Assembly (NCBI GenBank): GCA_017624795.1
Contig: JAGAMJ010000119.1
Location: 1 to 6,293 of the forward strand
Length of the DNA stretch: 6,293 nucleotides
Direction of reading: 5' to 3'
Origin: Clostridia bacterium
GTDB taxonomy: Bacteria; Bacillota; Clostridia; Oscillospirales; CAG-272
Within the stretch, counting starts at the first letter, position 1. Each line of letters opens with the position of its first letter. Made by a program: the position numbers and the translations under genes. Shown in pieces: positions 1 to 5,439 of the stretch. Under the pieces are notes generated by a model. The model was given only the letters and a program-made list of their open reading frames with translations. It searched no databases and was not told where the DNA came from.

Positions 1-1
1 C

Positions 2-409
2 AAAAAGGATCAAATGGTCGAGGTTTCGGACGGCTACGCCCGTAATTTCCTCTTTCCCCGCAAGCTGGCAAAGCCCGCTGACAATCAAGCCGTCACGGAG
101 CTGAAAAACAAGCAAGCTGCCGCGCAGCACAAGATCGAGGTCGAGCGCGCCGCAGCGAAGGAAACCGCCGAAAAGCTGGAAACCTTTAAGGTCCTGTTCA
201 AGGTCGGTGCGAGTGCCGACGGCCGCCTTTACGGCTCGATCACCTCAAAGGACGTTGCCGAAAAGCTTGCCGCCGATCACGGCGTTACCGTCGACAAGCG
301 CAAGATCGTGTTGAACGAGCCGATCAAGGCGTATGGAAGCTATGATCTGGACGTGAAGCTTTACACCGACGTCGCGGGCAAGATCCACGTCGTGGTCACC
401 GAGAAGTAA
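2..409 (+). CDS. rplI: 50S ribosomal protein L9 (5'-truncated by window edge)
   Basis: This is the C-terminal part of ribosomal protein L9, a two-domain protein of the large subunit that binds 23S rRNA near the L1 stalk. The visible frame gives 135 residues and starts in mid-gene with KKDQ followed by MVEVSDGYARNFLFP, the conserved L9 N-domain signature. The ATG at 14 is therefore an internal methionine (most L9 proteins have Val or Leu there), not the start. About 13 N-terminal residues are missing, against a usual length near 148. A lysine- and alanine-rich connecting helix follows (about residues 30-62 of the visible part). The C-terminal domain has the ADGRLYGSITSKDVAE and IKAYGSYDLDVKLY segments. 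The stop is TAA at 407-409, five bases before dnaB, as expected for the common rplI-dnaB operon. The identification is secure; only the true start is unseen. Confidence 0.97.
   Translation, partial: KKDQMVEVSDGYARNFLFPRKLAKPADNQAVTELKNKQAAAQHKIEVERAAAKETAEKLETFKVLFKVGASADGRLYGSITSKDVAEKLAADHGVTVDKRKIVLNEPIKAYGSYDLDVKLYTDVAGKIHVVVTEK
401..406 (+). promoter_or_regulatory. Weak Shine-Dalgarno for dnaB inside the end of rplI
   Basis: GAGAAG, the last two sense codons of rplI, lies 8 bases before the dnaB ATG at 415. It is the only purine-rich stretch available for that start. This suggests dnaB translation is coupled to ribosomes finishing rplI. The spacing is seen directly; the coupling is inferred. 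Confidence 0.45.
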
Positions 410-414
410 GCGCC

Positions 415-1785
415 ATGGCACAGAAAATGAACGATTACGGCGTAGGGCTTGAGGATACCGTGCGCAAAATGCCCGCCTCGCTTGCTTCCGAGCGAGCGCT
501 GCTGGGCTCGATCCTCATCGATCCCGCCTGCATCACCGACGTGCTGACCGTTGTCGGCGCGGACGACTTTTATCTGACCGAGCACAAGGAGATCTTTCTT
601 GCCATGCGCGAGCTGTTCGACGCCAGCAGCGAGATCGACCCCGTCACCCTGATCGACTCCCTTGTCCATAAGGGCGTTTACGAAAAGGCGGGCGGCGAGG
701 AATATATCCGTTCCCTCTTGGAGGCAACGCCCAATTCCATGAACGTGCAGGACTATGCCCGCATCGTGAAGGAAAAAAGCACGCTGCGCCGCATCATCGC
801 CACCTGCTCGGACGTGTCGAATATGACCTTTTCCGAGCAGGAGGAGGTCACCCACATTCTGGACTTTGCCCAGAGCCAATTCACCGAGATCTCCGCAGGG
901 CGCGATTCCCGCAGCTTTCAGCATATCCGCGACGTGCTGCGCAACGTATTCGACAACCTGCATCAGTTAGCCGAGGATCCTGCCGCCGCGCGCGGCACGC
1001 CCACGGGCTTTTCGGGAGTCGACCGTCTGCTTGTCGGAATGGGCGATTCCGATCTCATCATCTTGGGCGCGCGCCCCGGTATGGGTAAGACCTCGTTTGC
1101 TCTGAACGTTGCCACCAACGTCGCCATTTCACAAAAGAAAGCGGTGTGCGTGTTCTCACTGGAAATGTCTGCCGAGCAGCTTGTTTCGCGTCTGCTTTCC
1201 AGCGAAGCGATGGTCGATAGCTATGCGCTGCGCTCGGGTCAGCTCTCGGAGGACGATTGGAAAAGACTTGCCGACGCCGCAGCGCGTCTTTCAAAGACCG
1301 ATCTGTATATTGACGACACCTCGGGACTCACGGTCACTGCGATGAAGGCAAAGCTGCGCCGCGTGGAAAACCTTGGCTTTGTGGTCATCGACTACCTGGG
1401 ACTGATGGAAAGTGAGCAGCATTACGATAACCGTGCCCTTGAGGTCGGTGTCATTTCCAGGGGCCTGAAACTCATGGCAAAGGAAATGCGCGTGCCGATC
1501 CTTTGCTGCGCGCAGCTTTCCCGTGGTACGGAAAGCCGTACCGATAAGCGTCCCCAGCTTTCCGACCTGCGTGAATCGGGCTCGATCGAGCAGGACGCCG
1601 ACGTGGTTATGTTCCTGTACCGTGACGAATACTACAAGACGGACCGTTCCCCCGATGAGCAGGAGGGCAACGTCGCCGAGGTCATCATTCAAAAGAACCG
1701 CCACGGCTCGACCGGCAACATCAAGGTGGGCTGGATCGGTGCTTACACCAAGTTCCGCACCATCGTGGATCTTGAAGAGCCGTGA
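415..1785 (+). CDS. dnaB: Replicative DNA helicase DnaB
   Basis: DnaB is the hexameric ATP-driven helicase that unwinds the replication fork and docks primase through its N-terminal domain. The 456-residue length is normal, so no intein is present. Residues about 20-165 form the DnaB N domain (ASERALLGSILIDP at 21-37). A linker leads to the RecA-like ATPase domain from about 195. Walker A is GARPGMGKTS (218-227, Lys225). The catalytic glutamate motif is FSLEM (247-251, Glu250). Walker B is VVIDYLGLM (323-331, Asp326). AQLSR (366-370) and QLSDLRESGSIEQDADVV (381-398) match the DNA-binding and sensor region. KNRHGSTG (427-434) supplies the lysine and arginine fingers. The start at 415 leaves a 5-base gap after rplI; the internal ATG at 427 is a less likely start. 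The gene ends in a TGATG overlap with tilS. No key residue is missing. Confidence 0.98.
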   Translation: MAQKMNDYGVGLEDTVRKMPASLASERALLGSILIDPACITDVLTVVGADDFYLTEHKEIFLAMRELFDASSEIDPVTLIDSLVHKGVYEKAGGEEYIRSLLEATPNSMNVQDYARIVKEKSTLRRIIATCSDVSNMTFSEQEEVTHILDFAQSQFTEISAGRDSRSFQHIRDVLRNVFDNLHQLAEDPAAARGTPTGFSGVDRLLVGMGDSDLIILGARPGMGKTSFALNVATNVAISQKKAVCVFSLEMSAEQLVSRLLSSEAMVDSYALRSGQLSEDDWKRLADAAARLSKTDLYIDDTSGLTVTAMKAKLRRVENLGFVVIDYLGLMESEQHYDNRALEVGVISRGLKLMAKEMRVPILCCAQLSRGTESRTDKRPQLSDLRESGSIEQDADVVMFLYRDEYYKTDRSPDEQEGNVAEVIIQKNRHGSTGNIKVGWIGAYTKFRTIVDLEEP

Positions 1786-1787
1786 TG
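1774..1787 (+). promoter_or_regulatory. Translational coupling site dnaB/tilS (SD plus TGATG overlap)
   Basis: GAAGAG (1774-1779) sits 5 bases before ATG 1785-1787, whose A is the last base of the dnaB stop TGA (1783-1785). A GTG at 1782 directly before the ATG is an alternative start in the same frame, but the ATG has better spacing from the purine stretch. Such one-base overlaps usually mean reinitiation by the same ribosome. Confidence 0.6.
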
Positions 1788-3149
1788 AACAAACAAGCTC
1801 CTATGCCGCCCTCGGGCTTCAAGGATCCGCGTACCCTGGCGGGGCTGCCGAAGGACGCGCCGCTTTGCGTAGCGCTGTCGGGCGGTGCCGATTCGGTGGC
1901 GTTGCTTTCCCTGCTCGCGGCAGATGCTCACGTTTCTGCCGTCCACGTGCATCACGGTATTCGGGGTGCGGAGGCAGACCGTGACGCGGACTTTTGCCGA
2001 GGCCTTGCGGCAACGCTCGGTGTACCGCTGACCGTACTGTTGATCGACGCGCCCGCCCTTGCAAAAAGCCGGGGCGTCGGGCTTGAAACCGCCGCGCGTG
2101 ACGGACGCTACGAAGCGATCACCGAACACTTAAAAAAAGAAAACATTCCGTTGCTGGTCACCGCGCATCACGCCGACGATCAGTTGGAAACCATATTGCA
2201 GCACCTGCTGCGGGGCAGCGGTCTTTCGGGGCTGTGCGGTATTCCCGCCTGTCGCCCCTTGGGGGGCGGCGTGCTTGTGGCGCGACCGCTATTGACCGTG
2301 ACACGCGCGGCACTGCGTGACTATCTTGCACAGGTGAAGCTTTCACACGTGGAGGACAGCTCCAATCTGGAGGGCTGCTGCACGCGCAACCGTTTGCGCC
2401 TTGATGTTCTGCCCGTTTTATCCGAGCTATATCCCGCGGGTACCGAGGCAGCCGCGCGTTGCGCGGAGCTGCTCTCGGAGGACGAAGCTTATCTGGACTC
2501 GCTTGCCGCCGCGTTTATCCAAAAGGAGGGCAGCGAGCCAAAGCTTTCCGCGCTTGCAGCTCTCCCCCGTCCCATTTTTGCGCGTGTGATGCGAAAGCTG
2601 CTTCCCGTATCGCCCGAGCGCGTGCATATCGAGGCGCTTGCCGCATTTTGCCAAAAAGCGACCTCTCACGCATCACTTTCGCTTCCCTGCATCACCGTTG
2701 CCGCCGAAAACGGCAGACTGACGCTTGTGCGTGAGCCCATTGAGCAAGCCGATTACGAGATCGAGCTCTCACAGGGCGAAACGCCGCTGCCCGAAATAGA
2801 CGGGCTGGCAATCGTTGTGCGAAATGGGGAAAATTGCGAAAAGCGACCGAATAATATTTACAAATATGAAACACAGCTTTCTTTTTGCTCTGCTATAATT
2901 AACGGAAAGCTTACAGTGCGCAATCGCCGTGCGGGCGACCGTATTTTATCGGGCGGTCTGCATAAAGCGGTGCGACGCCTGTCGGGGCAAGAGCATCTGC
3001 CACTGTCGGTGCGAAAAAGAATGCCGTTGCTCACCGACAGCAGCGGGCTGCTTGCCGTTCCCTTTACCGCGCCGCGCGCCGTTTTGCGCGACGGGGCCAT
3101 CAAAAAAGGAACTCCCTGCGATAACACCGTTTTTCTATTTTTTAATTAA
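1785..3149 (+). CDS. tilS: tRNA(Ile)-lysidine synthetase TilS
   Basis: TilS is a cytoplasmic PP-loop ATPase that joins lysine to C34 of the CAU-anticodon tRNA(Ile), so that it reads AUA instead of AUG; it is essential in most bacteria. Counting from ATG 1785 (454 residues), the pyrophosphatase loop is SGGADS (32-37). VHVHHGIRGAEADRD (53-67) and ETAARDGRYE (101-110) are family signatures. TAHHADDQLETILQ (126-139) runs on into LLRGSGLSGL (141-150). EDSSN (190-194) and RNRLRLDVLP (201-210) complete the catalytic domain. The C-terminal TilS domain starts near 376 (LTVRNRRAGDRI) and includes LPLSVRKRMPLL (405-416). The size fits the two-domain form. A poorly conserved, AT-rich linker (about residues 348-372) carries a possible promoter. 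The gene overlaps dnaB by one base and ends 14 bases before ftsH, with no hpt between. GTG 1782 would add one residue. Confidence 0.96.
   Translation: MNKQAPMPPSGFKDPRTLAGLPKDAPLCVALSGGADSVALLSLLAADAHVSAVHVHHGIRGAEADRDADFCRGLAATLGVPLTVLLIDAPALAKSRGVGLETAARDGRYEAITEHLKKENIPLLVTAHHADDQLETILQHLLRGSGLSGLCGIPACRPLGGGVLVARPLLTVTRAALRDYLAQVKLSHVEDSSNLEGCCTRNRLRLDVLPVLSELYPAGTEAAARCAELLSEDEAYLDSLAAAFIQKEGSEPKLSALAALPRPIFARVMRKLLPVSPERVHIEALAAFCQKATSHASLSLPCITVAAENGRLTLVREPIEQADYEIELSQGETPLPEIDGLAIVVRNGENCEKRPNNIYKYETQLSFCSAIINGKLTVRNRRAGDRILSGGLHKAVRRLSGQEHLPLSVRKRMPLLTDSSGLLAVPFTAPRAVLRDGAIKKGTPCDNTVFLFFN
2891..2899 (+). promoter_or_regulatory. Candidate internal extended -10 promoter within tilS, facing ftsH
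   Basis: TGCTATAAT is a perfect extended -10 element (TGn plus consensus TATAAT at 2894-2899). It lies in an AT-rich island: 26 G or C in the 80 bases 2831-2910, inside an otherwise GC-rich gene. No good -35 hexamer occurs at 16-19 bases spacing (acacag at 17). The nearest one, TTTACA at 2857-2862, is 31 bases away, too far. Extended -10 promoters can work without a -35. Transcription would start near 2906, about 258 bases before the ftsH ATG. The motif is seen directly; activity is inferred. Confidence 0.42.
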
Positions 3150-3153
3150 ACCC

Positions 3154-3159
3154 GGAGGA
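3154..3159 (+). promoter_or_regulatory. Strong Shine-Dalgarno of ftsH
   Basis: GGAGGA lies 4 bases before ATG 3164 and is the closest match to the anti-SD in the window. It sits in the 14-base gap after the tilS stop, in contrast to the weak, overlapping initiation sites of dnaB and tilS. It fixes the ftsH start and suggests independent and efficient initiation on ftsH. Confidence 0.85.
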
Positions 3160-3163
3160 ACCA

Positions 3164-4780
3164 ATGAAAAGCCATTTGAAAATGATCATCTTCTACCTAT
3201 TGCTCATCGTGATCATCATAGCGACGGTCGCTATGATCTTCCGCGGCACCAAGCAGGAAAAGCTGGTGCTGGGCGACGTGGTGCGCTATTTTGAGCAGGA
3301 CCGCGTCACGTCCTTTGTGATCGATGAGGACTATAACCTGACCATGACCGTCATCAAGGGTGCCGACGGTGCCTTTGAACAAAACGAGGACGGATCGTGG
3401 GCAACAGAGGAAAAATCCTATCGCCTGCAATCGCTTGCCCTGTTCCAGGAATACTGCGGCGAGCTGGTGCTGCGCAACCAGGCCGAGGGGCGGCTTAAAA
3501 CCTTTGATATCGAGCCCGAAACAATCACGCCGTGGTGGGTATCGCTTCTTCCCTATGTCCTGATCATCGTCGTGGTGGTCGTGCTGTTCTTCGTTATGAT
3601 GAACTCGGCAAAGGGCGGCGGCAGCAAGCTGAATAGCTTCGGCAAGGCACGTGTCCGCACCCCGGGCGACGGTAAGGAGAAGATCACCTTTGCCGACGTT
3701 GCGGGCGCTGACGAGGAAAAGCAGGAGCTGGAGGAGATCGTGGAATTTTTGAAGGATCCCGCCAAATTCACACGCCTTGGCGCAAAGATCCCCCACGGCG
3801 TGCTGCTGGTGGGCCCTCCCGGTACGGGTAAGACGCTGCTTGCAAAGGCGGTCGCCGGTGAGGCGGGCGTTCCCTTTTATTCGATCTCGGGCTCTGATTT
3901 CGTTGAAATGTACGTGGGTGTCGGCGCATCGCGTGTGCGCGACCTGTTTGAGACCGCGCGCAAATCCCCCGCCAGCATCGTCTTCATCGACGAGATCGAC
4001 GCGGTGGGACGTCACCGCGGCGCAGGCCTTGGCGGCGGACATGACGAACGCGAGCAGACACTGAACCAATTGCTTGTCGAAATGGACGGCTTCGGCTCTC
4101 ACGACGGCATCATCGTCATGGCTGCCACCAACCGCCCCGACATTCTCGATCCCGCGCTGCTGCGTCCCGGTCGCTTTGACCGCGAGATCACCGTGGACGC
4201 CCCCGACATCAAGGGACGCGCCGCGATCCTTCGCGTCCACTCGCGCAACAAGCCCCTTGAAGAGGGGGTTGACCTTGAGGTCGTGGCAAAAAAGACCGCG
4301 GGCTTTACGGGTGCGGATCTCGCCAACCTCTTAAACGAGGCAGCTCTGCTTGCGGCTCGCCGCAACAAAGCACTGATCGGCATGGAGGATATCGACGACG
4401 CCTTCATTCGCGTGATCGCAGGTCCCAAAAAGGTGTCGCGCGTGATGAACGAGCGCGAGCGCCGCAATACCGCCTATCACGAGGCAGGTCACGCCATCGT
4501 TTCGCACGTGCTGCCCCATCTTGACAGCGTGCATCAGATCTCGATCATTCCCTCGGGCCGTGCGCTTGGCTACACGATGAGCTTGCCCGCCGAGGACAAA
4601 TACAGCGTTTATAAGGAAGAGCTCAAAGAAAAGATCGCCGAGCTGCTTGCGGGCCGCGTTGCCGAATCCATCGTCTTCGGCGATATTTCGGGCGGTGCCT
4701 CCAACGACATTCAGCGCGCCACCGAAACCGCGCGCAAGATGGTCACGCAGCTGGGTAATCCGACGTGCTTGGACCCGTGA
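3164..4780 (+). CDS. ftsH: ATP-dependent zinc metalloprotease FtsH, main part (frame broken near C-terminus)
   Basis: FtsH is a membrane-anchored AAA+ protease that extracts and degrades damaged membrane proteins and selected regulators. Frame 1 encodes 538 residues. The first membrane segment is at about 7-26 and the second at about 127-146, flanking an extracytoplasmic domain of about 100 residues. The AAA domain has Walker A GPPGTGKT (217-224), a pore loop with FVEMYVG (246-252, Tyr250 where many homologues have Phe), Walker B FIDEID (274-279), and the second region of homology ATNRPDILDPALLRPGRFDR (321-340) with arginine fingers 334 and 337. The protease domain has HEAGH (439-443) and the third zinc ligand Asp515 in GASND. 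Up to Gly531 the family match is continuous. The frame then runs into NPTCLDP and TGA 4778-4780, while the expected continuation is in another frame (see next entry). All catalytic residues precede the break. Rejoined, the protein would be about 699 residues, a normal length. The SD at 3154 supports the start. Confidence 0.95.
   Translation: MKSHLKMIIFYLLLIVIIIATVAMIFRGTKQEKLVLGDVVRYFEQDRVTSFVIDEDYNLTMTVIKGADGAFEQNEDGSWATEEKSYRLQSLALFQEYCGELVLRNQAEGRLKTFDIEPETITPWWVSLLPYVLIIVVVVVLFFVMMNSAKGGGSKLNSFGKARVRTPGDGKEKITFADVAGADEEKQELEEIVEFLKDPAKFTRLGAKIPHGVLLVGPPGTGKTLLAKAVAGEAGVPFYSISGSDFVEMYVGVGASRVRDLFETARKSPASIVFIDEIDAVGRHRGAGLGGGHDEREQTLNQLLVEMDGFGSHDGIIVMAATNRPDILDPALLRPGRFDREITVDAPDIKGRAAILRVHSRNKPLEEGVDLEVVAKKTAGFTGADLANLLNEAALLAARRNKALIGMEDIDDAFIRVIAGPKKVSRVMNERERRNTAYHEAGHAIVSHVLPHLDSVHQISIIPSGRALGYTMSLPAEDKYSVYKEELKEKIAELLAGRVAESIVFGDISGGASNDIQRATETARKMVTQLGNPTCLDP
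4757..4759 (+). other. Frameshift point in ftsH (one base short)
   Basis: FtsH homology runs in one frame through GGT (4754-4756, the Gly of QLG). It resumes as TCC GAC GTG CTT GGA (SDVLG) from 4759 in the other frame, leaving only two bases (AA) where one codon belongs. The break is tightly fixed because the second frame has a TAA at 4756-4758. The sequence is explained by loss of one base from an AAN codon. No X XXY YYZ slippery heptamer is present (ctg ggt aat), so programmed -1 shifting is unlikely. Sequencing or assembly error and true mutation remain open. Confidence 0.85.
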
Positions 4781-5262
4781 TGTACGGCTCGGGTCAGGGC
4801 GAGATCTTCCTTGGCAGAGATTTTTCCAACAACAAGGACTATTCCGAGGAGGTCGCCGCCAAGATCGACAGCGAGATCAAGGCACTGCTGGACGAGGGCT
4901 ATGCCCGCGCCAAGGAGATTTTGGAAGCAAACCGCGAGAAGCTTGACTTCATCGCCGAGTTCCTGCTTATGAACGAGGTCATGGACGGTGAGCAGTTTGC
5001 CGCCGCGATGGATAAAAATGCCACCGTGCGCGAGCTTTTGGAAATGGCGGAGGAAAAGAAGCGCCGCTCCGAGCGTGAAAATGAGGAACGCGCCAACAAG
5101 GCACAGGCCGAGCTTGCACAGGACGCCTTCCTCACGGAAGCTTCCGACGCCGCGCTTCGCGACGAGCAGGCAGAAAAAGCAACCGATACCGCCGACGACA
5201 AGACCGCAGAGCAAGCGCCCGAAGCGCCTGACGACGCGGAAGATACGAACGGTCAGGACTAA
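4759..5262 (+). CDS. ftsH: FtsH C-terminal part, in the shifted frame
   Basis: This frame continues FtsH after the break. It opens with SDVLGPVMYGSGQGEIFLGR, the conserved segment that follows the Asp zinc ligand, then the helical end of the peptidase domain (KDYSEEVAAKIDSEI, YARAKEILEANREKLDFIAEFLL) up to about 5010. A charged tail of about 83 residues rich in Glu, Ala, Lys and Asp follows (EEKKRRSERENEERANKAQ, then an acidic end), as is common for FtsH. As a separate product it could start at GTG 4765 (165 residues, where the codon is really an internal Val) or at ATG 4780. That ATG overlaps the upstream stop TGA 4778-4780 as TGATG, with a weak GGA 6 bases before it. Without the N-terminal part it has no catalytic residues. 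I read it as part of one gene with ftsH. TAA 5260-5262 ends the operon. Confidence 0.93.
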   Translation, partial: SDVLGPVMYGSGQGEIFLGRDFSNNKDYSEEVAAKIDSEIKALLDEGYARAKEILEANREKLDFIAEFLLMNEVMDGEQFAAAMDKNATVRELLEMAEEKKRRSERENEERANKAQAELAQDAFLTEASDAALRDEQAEKATDTADDKTAEQAPEAPDDAEDTNGQD

Positions 5263-5266
5263 TATT

Positions 5267-5276
5267 TCAGCAAAAA
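5267..5276 (+). repeat. 10-base direct repeat, left copy
   Basis: TCAGCAAAAA begins 4 bases after the ftsH stop and recurs exactly at 5414-5423. The pair brackets the two hairpin elements of this gap. It may be a target-site duplication or chance in an A-rich spacer. Confidence 0.5.
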
Positions 5277-5277
5277 C

Positions 5278-5305
5278 GCATCAGCGCGGCGCGGCGCGCT
5301 GATGC
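5278..5305. terminator. GC-rich hairpin after ftsH, atypical terminator
   Basis: GCATCAGCGC (5278-5287) and GCGCTGATGC (5296-5305) form a perfect 10-bp stem around the 8-base loop ggcgcggc, starting 15 bases after the ftsH stop. The position suits an operon-end hairpin. However, on the + strand it is followed by ten A (5306-5315), not by T. Only on the - strand is it followed by a short T run (GTTTTTG, from 5271-5277), yet no - strand gene points at it. It may stabilise the 3' end of the ftsH mRNA, or belong to the inserted repeat next to it. The structure is certain; terminator activity on + is doubtful. Confidence 0.5.
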
Positions 5306-5314
5306 AAAAAAAAA

Positions 5315-5414
5315 ATCCTTCCCCGTTGCCGCCGGGGACTGTCGCATTCAGATGCAGAATTTGTTTTTTGTTCTGCGCCAAATGCGACAGTCCCGACCGA
5401 GAGCGAGGAATGAT
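5315..5414. repeat. Long stepped inverted repeat (palindromic or MITE-like element)
   Basis: GGGACTGTCGCATT (5335-5348) and AATGCGACAGTCCC (5381-5394) are perfect 14-base inverted repeats. Inside them GCAGAA (5354-5359) pairs with TTCTGC (5371-5376) around a T-rich 11-base loop. Outside, after a symmetric 9 by 9 base internal loop, ATCCTTCCCCG (5315-5325) matches the complement of CGAGGAATGAT (5404-5414) at 9 of 11 positions. The arms are 45 and 44 bases long. It encodes no protein that I can see. Candidates are an intergenic palindromic repeat, a MITE, or a structured RNA leader of the next gene. The fold is read directly; the class is inferred. Confidence 0.75.
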
Positions 5415-5423
5415 CAGCAAAAA
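5414..5423 (+). repeat. 10-base direct repeat, right copy
   Basis: TCAGCAAAAA, identical to 5267-5276, starts on the last base of the outer arm of the inverted repeat. The interval between the copies is 137 bases (5277-5413). Confidence 0.5.
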
Positions 5424-5429
5424 GAATAC

Positions 5430-5433
5430 GGAG
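5430..5433 (+). promoter_or_regulatory. Shine-Dalgarno deciding the activase start
   Basis: GGAG lies 6 bases before ATG 5440. An in-frame ATG at 5410 would add ten residues (MISKKNTEYS), but the AGG before it is only one base away, and it falls inside the right arm of the inverted repeat. The start at 5440 is therefore preferred. No convincing -35/-10 pair is visible between 5263 and 5440. Confidence 0.65.
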
Positions 5434-5439
5434 TACAGT

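Noticed and set aside
14..16. ATG 14 as the start of rplI
   Set aside because: The frame is open to the window edge, and KKDQ before it fits L9, so this methionine is internal.
361..963. Long - strand open frame (200 residues) opposite rplI and dnaB
   Set aside because: It lies antisense to two certain genes, has no recognisable domain or good Shine-Dalgarno, and is explained by the codon bias of the + strand.
2857..2899. TTTACA (2857-2862) as the -35 partner of TATAAT (2894-2899)
   Set aside because: The spacing of 31 bases is far beyond the 16-19 range; only the extended -10 reading is defensible.
3128..3150. T-rich end of tilS (3129-3143) as an intrinsic terminator before ftsH
   Set aside because: No stable stem directly precedes the T runs, and the ftsH Shine-Dalgarno follows at once.
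3197..4240. Very long - strand open frame (347 residues) opposite ftsH
   Set aside because: It is a shadow of the ftsH frame. Its composition (His, Ala, Asp, Leu rich) reflects complementary GC-rich codons, and no family motif is visible.
4748..4765. Programmed -1 ribosomal frameshift in ftsH
   Set aside because: ctg ggt aat has no slippery heptamer, the -1 codon at 4756-4758 is a stop, and FtsH is not known to need recoding. An indel is simpler.
4711..5214. - strand open frame (167 residues) opposite the ftsH C-terminal part, with leucine- and glycine-rich stretches resembling membrane segments
   Set aside because: The hydrophobic look comes from reading Glu/Lys-rich FtsH codons backwards. 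There is no start signal or homology.
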